Below are positions 6,544 through 12,437 of a DNA stretch of 12,437 nucleotides, one piece after another. Each line of letters begins with the position of its first letter. Position 1 is the first letter of the stretch. The stretch is from Serpens sp035306625 (lineage in GTDB: Bacteria > Pseudomonadota > Gammaproteobacteria > Pseudomonadales > Pseudomonadaceae). The stretch is from assembly GCA_035306625.1 (NCBI GenBank), contig DATGNS010000028.1, forward strand, positions 1 to 12,437, written 5' to 3'. The notes under the pieces are model-generated. The model was not told the origin of the DNA. It did no database searches and saw only the letters and a list, made by a program, of their open reading frames with translations. Made by a program: the position numbers and the translations under genes.

Positions 6544-8015
6544 CCACCCTGATGGTGCAAGGCACCACGTCGGATGCCGGCAAGAGCACGCTGGTGACGG
6601 CGCTGTGCCGCTGGCTGAAACGCCAGGGGCTGTCCGTGGCGCCCTTCAAACCGCAGAACATGGCGCTCAATTCGGCCGTGACCGCCGACGGCGGCGAGAT
6701 CGGCCGCGCCCAAGCGGTGCAGGCCCAGGCCTGCGGATTAGCGCCGCACACCGACATGAATCCGGTGTTGCTCAAGCCGACCACCGACATGGGGTCGCAG
6801 GTGATCATCCAGGGCAAGGCCATCGGCACCCTGCAGGCAGGGGCCTATCACGCCTACAAGCGCACCGCGATGCAGGCGGTGCTGGACTCCTACCGGCGCC
6901 TGAGCGGCAGCCACCGGATCGTGGTGGTGGAGGGGGCGGGCTCGCCGGCGGAAATCAATCTGCGCGCCGGCGATATCGCCAACATGGGCTTCGCCGAGGC
7001 GGTGGATTGCCCGGTGATCCTCATCGCCGATATTGACCGGGGTGGGGTGTTCGCCCATTTGGTTGGCACGCTGGAGTTGCTGTCGCCCAGCGAACAGGCC
7101 CGCATCTGCGGCTTTGTGATCAACCGCTTTCGCGGTGACCTGGCGCTGCTCAAGCCGGGACTGGACTGGCTGGAGCAGCGCACCGGCAAGCCCGTGCTGG
7201 GTGTGTTGCCCTACCTGACCGACTTCCACCTGGAAGCCGAGGACGCCATCAACGTGGCCCAGTCGGCCAAGGCTGATCAACTGTTGCGGGTGGTCGTACC
7301 GGTAACGCCCCGTATCAGCAACCACACGGATTTCGATCCGCTGCGTCTGCATCCGCAGGTCGACCTGCGCTTCGTGAGGCCGGGCGAGCCCATCCCACCG
7401 GCCGACCTGATCATCCTCCCCGGCTCGAAAAGCGTGCGGACCGATCTGGAGTTCCTGCTTGCCCAGGGCTGGGAAGCCGTGATCCGGCGCCACCTGCGCT
7501 ATGGCGGCAAGCTGCTGGGCATCTGCGGCGGCTTGCAGATGCTCGGCCAGACGATTGCTGACCCGCATGGCCTGGAAGGCGAGGCGGGGGTGAGTCGCGG
7601 CCTGGGTCTGCTGGATTATGTGACCGTGCTGGAGCCCGAGAAGCGGTTGCGCAATGTGTGTGGCGTGCTGACGCTGGAGGCCGCACCGGTCAGTGGCTAC
7701 GAGATCCATGCCGGTGTCAGCGAGGGCAGGGCGTTGGCACAGCCTGCCGTACGATTCGCCGAGGGCACCTGCGACGGCGCGCTGAGTGAAGATGGGCAGA
7801 TCATGGCCACCTATCTGCACGGCCTGTTCGAGTCGCCCGCGGCCTGTGCGGCACTGCTGAAATGGGCCGGTCTGCCGACGGTGAGTTCGTTCGACTACGA
7901 GGCCTTGCGCGAGCGCGATATCGAGCGGCTGGCCGAACTGGTCGAGACGCATCTGGATACCCGGCAACTGCTTGAGCTCTGTGGCCTGGAGAGCAACCAC
8001 CCATGCATGAACTGA
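6540..8015 (+). CDS. cobQ: Cobyric acid synthase CobQ (CbiP)
   Basis: This cytoplasmic ATP- and glutamine-dependent amidotransferase amidates the b, d, e and g side chains of adenosylcobyrinic acid a,c-diamide to give adenosylcobyric acid. It has 491 residues, standard for the family. The N-terminal synthetase domain starts MVQGTTSDAGKST with the P-loop at 8-17, followed by KPQNMALNSAVT and VVVEGAGSPAEINL (128-141). The C-terminal glutaminase domain shows LPGSKSVRTDL, the nucleophile Cys329 in LGICGGLQMLG, GYEIHAG, and the triad His427 in YLHGLFE. The ATG at 6540 overlaps the preceding stop by four bases, and the 3' end overlaps cobU by thirteen. I see no missing key residue. Confidence 0.97.
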   Translation: MTTLMVQGTTSDAGKSTLVTALCRWLKRQGLSVAPFKPQNMALNSAVTADGGEIGRAQAVQAQACGLAPHTDMNPVLLKPTTDMGSQVIIQGKAIGTLQAGAYHAYKRTAMQAVLDSYRRLSGSHRIVVVEGAGSPAEINLRAGDIANMGFAEAVDCPVILIADIDRGGVFAHLVGTLELLSPSEQARICGFVINRFRGDLALLKPGLDWLEQRTGKPVLGVLPYLTDFHLEAEDAINVAQSAKADQLLRVVVPVTPRISNHTDFDPLRLHPQVDLRFVRPGEPIPPADLIILPGSKSVRTDLEFLLAQGWEAVIRRHLRYGGKLLGICGGLQMLGQTIADPHGLEGEAGVSRGLGLLDYVTVLEPEKRLRNVCGVLTLEAAPVSGYEIHAGVSEGRALAQPAVRFAEGTCDGALSEDGQIMATYLHGLFESPAACAALLKWAGLPTVSSFDYEALRERDIERLAELVETHLDTRQLLELCGLESNHPCMN

Positions 8016-8524
8016 TTCTCGGCGGCGCCCGCTCGGGCAAGAGCCGGCTGGCAGAAGAACTGGCCACCCAAAGCGGCCTGACGGTCACCTACATTGCTAC
8101 CAGCCAGGCGCTGGATGGAGAAATGGCTGCGCGCATTGCCCATCATCGCGAGCGGCGACCGGTCCACTGGGGCCTCATCGAGGAACCGCTGGCGCTGCCG
8201 CAGGTGCTGCAGGAACACGCGGCGCCGCAGCGTTGCCTGCTGGTGGATTGCCTGACGCTGTGGTTGACCAACCTGCTGATGCTGGATGATGCGCAGCGCC
8301 TGACTGCCGAGCGCGACGCGCTGCTGGAAACGCTACCCCGACTGCCGGGCCGGATCATCCTGGTCAGCAACGAAACCGGCCTAGGGGTGGTGCCCCTGGG
8401 CGAGCTGAGCCGTCGCTACGTGGATGAAGCCGGCTGGCTGCATCAGGCGCTGGCCACACATTGCCAGCGGGTCGTCTTCACCGTGGCAGGCCTGCCCATG
8501 GTGCTCAAGGGCGAGCCGCTGTAA
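8003..8524 (+). CDS. cobU: Adenosylcobinamide kinase / adenosylcobinamide-phosphate guanylyltransferase (CobU/CobP)
   Basis: This bifunctional enzyme phosphorylates adenosylcobinamide and then transfers GMP to give AdoCbi-GDP, the activated form used by CobS. It has 173 residues, close to the usual 175-185. The P-loop GGARSGKS is at 7-14. RIAHHRERRP carries His47/His48, matching the region of the guanylylated histidine of the Salmonella enzyme. LLVDCLTLWLTNLL and LVSNETGLGVVP (120-131) complete the signature. The ATG at 8003 is chosen because the P-loop strand follows at once; a purine-rich GGAGAG lies at 7988-7993. It lies 13 bases inside cobQ. It is the last gene of the operon in this window: cobT, the phosphatase gene and cobS do not follow. 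Confidence 0.96.
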   Translation: MHELILGGARSGKSRLAEELATQSGLTVTYIATSQALDGEMAARIAHHRERRPVHWGLIEEPLALPQVLQEHAAPQRCLLVDCLTLWLTNLLMLDDAQRLTAERDALLETLPRLPGRIILVSNETGLGVVPLGELSRRYVDEAGWLHQALATHCQRVVFTVAGLPMVLKGEPL

Positions 8525-8738
8525 TGTCCAGCGAGATGTGGCGTGCGCTTCAGCAGGTAGCTGCCTAACGCGTTTGCTGCATGGCCAACCTAAGAGTGGC
8601 CCTCGGGACATTTTCCCGCTCGTATGAACGTATTAGCGAGCCCTGCTAGCTGGTCGACGGGCAGCTTCTGGCCGGAAGCTGCCCTTAAAGATCGGCCGAC
8701 AAGCGCAACATCACCTGATGCCCTAGCCACGATGGCCA
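8525..8738. other. Non-coding gap between convergent cobU and the GGDEF gene
   Basis: I find no credible gene in these 214 bases. A short hairpin CGGGA-CATTT-TCCCG is at 8604-8618, and a stronger inverted repeat at 8659-8684 is listed separately. Base composition is less GC-rich than in the flanking cob genes. The position where cobT would be expected holds no recognisable CobT remnant. Confidence 0.6.
8659..8684. repeat. 10-bp perfect inverted repeat, possible terminator or intergenic repeat relic
   Basis: GGGCAGCTTC (8659-8668) and GAAGCTGCCC (8675-8684) form a perfect 10-bp stem with a 6-base loop. It lies between two convergent genes, 134 bases after cobU and 54 bases beyond the GGDEF stop, so it could end or stabilise transcripts from either side. 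Only TT follows on the plus strand, and no T-run follows on the minus strand, so it is not a textbook terminator. GGCCG-N2-AGC recurs at 8671-8680 and 8694-8703. From memory, this resembles a family of GGCCGAAAGC-like sequences scattered between Pseudomonas genes, but I cannot confirm copy number. Confidence 0.45.
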
Positions 8739-9494
8739 TCAAGCCACCACAACCCGATCCTTCCCGCCACTTTTCGCCTCATACAACGCCCGATCGGCCC
8801 GCTTCAGCGCGTCTTCATAGGAGCCGTCTTCGGGTGCCATGGTCGTCACTCCAATGCTCGCGGTAACGGCTGCGCCGAACGCGGAGAACCGACTCAGCGC
8901 CTCCCTGAGGCGGCCCTGCAGACGCTGGGCGAACTGTTGTGCATGCTGGCGTCCGGTGTTGGGTAGGGCAATCACGAACTCGTCGCCGCCATAGCGGCAG
9001 GCGATGTCGGTATTGCGCAGCTCGGAGCGGCAGACGTCGGCCACCGTCTGAATCACCTCGTCCCCCGCGATATGCCCCTGGGTGTCGTTGATTCGCTTGA
9101 AGTTGTCCAGGTCGAAAATCAGGATGGACGTGGGCATGGCATACCGCATGAACGCCTCATGGTGTACGACCAGGGCCTGGACGCGCCCCTCGAACCAGAT
9201 CGGTTCCGGCGGACCTTCATCAGGCAGGCCCAGCACGTCCTTGTTGCTCAGCTCGTATTCCCGAATCAGCAGCTTGCGGGACGTCAGCGCATGATCAATC
9301 TGGTCCAGAAACCAGTTGGCCTTGTCCGGTTTGATCAGCTCAGAAATGTACCGGCCAACGAGAGAGCTCCCGTCGTGGTAATAGCGAGTGTCGCGGCCAC
9401 CGAATACAGCCACGTACTTGCCTGTTCGGCTGAGGATAAAAGCAGGGTCCGGCAAGGCCCCGAGAACCGAAGCCATCTGCTCTACAGTGATCAT
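8739..9494 (-). CDS. PAS-GGDEF protein, putative diguanylate cyclase with an apparent internal deletion
   Basis: This is a 251-residue cytoplasmic protein without membrane segments. Residues about 1-105 look like a PAS sensor domain (FILSRTGKYVAVFGG, YYHDGSSLVG, EPIWFEGRVQAL). From about 112 a GGDEF domain follows: metal-binding Asp128 in FDLDNFKRIND, GH..AGDE (140-146), an inhibitory c-di-GMP I-site RNTD (160-163) exactly five residues before GGDEF (169-173), and KRADRALYEAKSGGKDR at the end. Diguanylate cyclases condense two GTP into c-di-GMP. Here EGRVQALVV (102-110) runs straight into HHEAFMRY, without the usual end of PAS, linker helix and DxLTGLxNRR motif, about 35-45 residues. The gene may therefore be impaired even though the reading frame is open. 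The start is ATG at 9494 with only a weak ribosome site. It is convergent with the cob operon and probably unrelated to it. Confidence 0.88.
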   Translation of the reverse strand: MITVEQMASVLGALPDPAFILSRTGKYVAVFGGRDTRYYHDGSSLVGRYISELIKPDKANWFLDQIDHALTSRKLLIREYELSNKDVLGLPDEGPPEPIWFEGRVQALVVHHEAFMRYAMPTSILIFDLDNFKRINDTQGHIAGDEVIQTVADVCRSELRNTDIACRYGGDEFVIALPNTGRQHAQQFAQRLQGRLREALSRFSAFGAAVTASIGVTTMAPEDGSYEDALKRADRALYEAKSGGKDRVVVA

Positions 9495-9650
9495 GAAGCG
9501 CTACTACTTCAGTACTATTGAAATAGTGGCACATTAGCGATTTTCCGTGAAAAAGGGCACAGTTTTTTCGGCGCCAGGGTGGGCCGCTGGTCGGCTTCAG
9601 CCAAGGCTCTGCAGTGCCCCTGCAAGGCCTTGGCTTCTAGCGGTGGAACC
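9495..9650. other. Non-coding gap between the GGDEF gene and dbpA
   Basis: This 156-base gap holds the upstream region of the minus-strand GGDEF gene and the 3' flank of dbpA. It includes an AT-rich stretch (about 9500-9570) likely to contain the GGDEF promoter, although no convincing -35/-10 pair is visible. A 6-2-6 dyad ACTATT-GA-AATAGT is at 9514-9527, about 20 bases upstream of the start codon. A strong hairpin at 9599-9635 is listed separately. No gene is supported. Confidence 0.55.
9599..9635 (-). terminator. Strong hairpin just downstream of dbpA
   Basis: AGCCAAGGC (9599-9607) pairs with GCCTTGGCT (9627-9635), and an inner TGCAG (9610-9614) pairs with CTGCA (9620-9624) around a 5-base loop. 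Together this is about 14 base pairs with a small internal mismatch. It starts about 15 bases after the dbpA stop. On the minus strand no T-run follows, so it may protect or define the dbpA mRNA 3' end rather than act as a canonical intrinsic terminator. Confidence 0.5.
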
Positions 9651-11027
<1,377 letters not shown>

Positions 11028-11137
11028 GGCAGGGGCCTGGAGGGAAAGAGGGGCGCGCAGTGTAACAGGCCGCTGCCGGCTGGCACCCTTGCGACGCAAA
11101 TCGGGCATAGTGGGCGACGGAACGAAGGAGAGGCTTC
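11028..11137. promoter_or_regulatory. Divergent promoter region between dbpA and the AlbA_2 gene
   Basis: This 110-base region separates two divergent starts. On the minus strand TGTTACACT (about 11067-11059) resembles an extended -10 box, which would put the dbpA transcript start near 11052 and supports the GTG start; no good -35 is seen. A perfect palindrome TTGCG-A-CGCAA lies at 11089-11099 and could be an operator. On the plus strand a clear Shine-Dalgarno AAGGAG (11125-11130) precedes the ATG at 11138 by seven bases. Promoter roles are inferred. Confidence 0.4.
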
Positions 11138-11626
11138 ATGAGTGATGGAGACATTCTCGAACTGGACTCGCTCGGCCCGATCGCCGAGGGCGTGAACCTG
11201 GAATGCAAGCTGGCCCTGGGCCGCGACGGGCAGGGCGAGCTGCCGCGGGATTTCTGGCCGACCTATTCGGCGTTCGCCAACACCGGCGGTGGCGTGGTGC
11301 TGCTGGGCGTGCGCGAGCACGAGGGGCGCTTCAGCGTGGCGGGCATTCCCGAGCCGGAGCGGCTGCGCCGCGAGCTGCGGCTCGGCCTGGAGGATCCGCT
11401 GCGGGTCAGCGTCAACCTGCTCAGCGAGGACGACCTGCAACTGGTGCGCATCGACGGCAAGACGCTGCTGCGGGTGCGAATCCCCGAGGCGCCGGAGAGT
11501 CTCAAGCCTGTGTTCATCAATGGCAGTGCGCTGAACAACACCTACGTGCGCAACGGTTCCAGCGACGTGCGCCTGTCGCCGGACGAGGTGCGCGCCTGGC
11601 TGGCCCTTTCCGAAGCGCAGCAGTAG
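11138..11626 (+). CDS. Stand-alone AlbA_2 (Schlafen-type) putative nucleic-acid-binding protein
   Basis: This is a 162-residue soluble protein made almost entirely of one domain. It shows the AlbA_2/COG2865 pattern: EGVNLECK (17-24), LPRDFWPTYSAFANTGGGVVLLGV (35-58, with the diagnostic FANTGGG), and, near the end, KPVFINGSALNNTYVRNGSSDVRLS. That last segment matches the usual PvYiR.gs.t..a motif. AlbA_2 domains usually sit at the N-terminus of 400-550-residue transcriptional-regulator or helicase-like proteins; here the C-terminal part is absent and the protein ends cleanly. Related Schlafen domains bind or cleave RNA, and others bind DNA, so the activity cannot be fixed. The ATG at 11138 has AAGGAG seven bases upstream. 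It is divergent from dbpA and 67 bases before the rarD-like gene, with no terminator seen between, so the two could be cotranscribed. Confidence 0.8.
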   Translation: MSDGDILELDSLGPIAEGVNLECKLALGRDGQGELPRDFWPTYSAFANTGGGVVLLGVREHEGRFSVAGIPEPERLRRELRLGLEDPLRVSVNLLSEDDLQLVRIDGKTLLRVRIPEAPESLKPVFINGSALNNTYVRNGSSDVRLSPDEVRAWLALSEAQQ

Positions 11627-11693
11627 GCGGGCGGCTGGCTTCCGCGCCGCGCTGTCGCCACACTGTGCGCCCTTTGCTGTTTCGAGGTGAAGC

Positions 11694-12437
11694 GTGTCCC
11701 GGGGAGTGTTGCTGTCGGTCACGGCATCGGTGCTGTTCGCCGTGCTGTATTACCTGTCGACCCTGCTGGTGCCCCTGACGGGCCAGGAGGTGTTCGGCTG
11801 GCGGGTGATCCTGACCGTCCCCGGCGTGCTGCTGTTCCTCGCCTTCGGCCGCGACTGGCACCTGGCGCTGGACATTGCGCGGCGCCTGCGCATGCGGCCC
11901 TGGCTGCTGCCCCTGCTGGTGCTCAGCGCGGCGCTGTTCGGCGTGCAGCTGTGGCTGTTTCTCTGGGCGCCCATGCAGGGGCGCGGTCTGAATGTTTCCC
12001 TCGGCTATTTCCTGCTGCCGCTGACCATGATCCTCACCGGGCGCCTGCTGTACGACGAGCGCCTGACCCGGCTGCAGCAGCTGGCCACGCTGTTCGCGGT
12101 GGTGGGGGTGGCCAACCAGCTGATCCAGGTGGGCGGGCTGGCCTGGGAGACCTGGCTGGTGGCGCTGGGCTATCCGGCCTATTTCGCGCTGCGCCGGCGC
12201 CTGGGCACCGACAACCTGGGCGGCATGCTGGTGGACATGCTGCTGATGCTGCCGGTGGCGATCGCCTTCGCCTGGGCCGGCGGCAAGATGCTGGTCAACT
12301 TCCAGGTGGCGCCGGCGCTCTACGGGCTGGTGCCGCTGATGGGCATGATCAGCGCCTGGGCGCTGATCAACTACCTGCTGGCCAGCCGCCTGCTGCCGCT
12401 GGGGCTGTTCGGCCTGCTGGGCTATGTGGAGCCGGTG
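11694..12437 (+). CDS. rarD: RarD/EamA-family transporter, 3' end outside the window
   Basis: This is an inner-membrane permease of the drug/metabolite transporter superfamily (EamA fold, ten helices when complete). E. coli RarD is linked to chloramphenicol sensitivity, but its substrate is not firmly known. The window holds 248 codons of a protein usually near 295-300 residues, with no stop. RarD-like features are the N-terminus RGVLLSVTASVLFAVLYYLS, GWRVILTVP, GVQLWLFLWAPM, SLGYFLLPLTMILTGRLLYDERL, and ALGYPAYFALRRRLGTDNLGG. The start is GTG at 11694 with GAGGTG at 11684-11689 close upstream; the shifted GTG at 11687 is out of frame. It lies 67 bases after the AlbA_2 gene in the same direction. 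Assignment to the family is firm; function is inferred. Confidence 0.88.
   Translation, partial: MSRGVLLSVTASVLFAVLYYLSTLLVPLTGQEVFGWRVILTVPGVLLFLAFGRDWHLALDIARRLRMRPWLLPLLVLSAALFGVQLWLFLWAPMQGRGLNVSLGYFLLPLTMILTGRLLYDERLTRLQQLATLFAVVGVANQLIQVGGLAWETWLVALGYPAYFALRRRLGTDNLGGMLVDMLLMLPVAIAFAWAGGKMLVNFQVAPALYGLVPLMGMISAWALINYLLASRLLPLGLFGLLGYVEPV

Noticed and set aside
6738..8000. 420-codon minus-strand open frame opposite cobQ, and similar long antisense frames opposite btuB and the cobB/cbiB/cobD genes
   Set aside because: They are shadows of strong plus-strand genes caused by GC-ending codons; none has a recognisable domain or a convincing ribosome site.
8552..8565. GCCTAAC resembling one end of an integron attC site
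   Set aside because: No matching GTTRRRY core or inverted partner is nearby and no integrase or cassette gene is present; it is a chance match.
8624..8866. 80-codon plus-strand open frame crossing the end of the GGDEF gene
   Set aside because: It has no ribosome site or recognisable family, and half of it is antisense to the GGDEF coding sequence.
9555..9570. T-run at about 9563-9568 as a plus-strand terminator
   Set aside because: No plus-strand gene ends upstream of it, and the preceding TTTTC/GAAAA stem is short and AT-rich.
11081..11092. TGGCAC followed by TTGC, resembling a sigma-54 promoter
   Set aside because: Only two bases separate the elements instead of the five needed to put GG and GC at -24 and -12.

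Overview
The window looks like a Pseudomonas-type gammaproteobacterial chromosome. It is GC-rich with strongly GC-ending codons, has the Pseudomonas-style cob gene order, and carries dbpA and rarD homologues that resemble Pseudomonas proteins. This assignment rests on recognising families and gene order, not on a database search.

Left two thirds (1-8524, + strand): a cobalamin (vitamin B12) uptake and late-synthesis operon. The window opens inside a B12 riboswitch (about 1-118, 5' end missing), followed by a leader that can fold in two mutually exclusive ways around the Shine-Dalgarno site. Next come the outer-membrane B12 receptor btuB, a small membrane protein that fits the solitary ECF S-component BtuM, and then cobO, cobB (cbiA), cbiB, cobD (cobC of Pseudomonas), cobQ (cbiP) and cobU (cobP). 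From btuM to cobU every junction overlaps by 1 to 13 bases, so the genes form one translationally coupled unit. Together they import corrinoid, amidate and adenosylate the corrin ring, make and attach the aminopropanol-phosphate arm, and activate the product to AdoCbi-GDP. bluB, cobT, the alpha-ribazole phosphatase and cobS, which often accompany these genes in pseudomonads, are absent. The lower-ligand half of the pathway must be encoded elsewhere or be missing.

Middle (8525-9650): about 200 non-coding bases containing a 10-bp inverted repeat. Then a minus-strand PAS-GGDEF protein that keeps the catalytic and inhibitory motifs but appears to have lost the PAS-GGDEF junction, including the usual DxLTGLxNRR segment. 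It is followed by 156 non-coding bases with a dyad and a strong hairpin.

Right end (9651-12437): the 23S rRNA-specific DEAD-box helicase gene dbpA on the minus strand. Divergent from it on the plus strand are a 162-residue stand-alone AlbA_2 (Schlafen-type) domain protein and a RarD/EamA-family transporter gene that runs off the window.

I found no CRISPR array, tRNA, rRNA, insertion sequence or phage gene. I see no wholly new multi-gene system. The points most worth a second look are the leader switch, the BtuM-like gene, the shortened GGDEF protein, the missing bluB/cobTCS genes and the stand-alone AlbA_2 gene.
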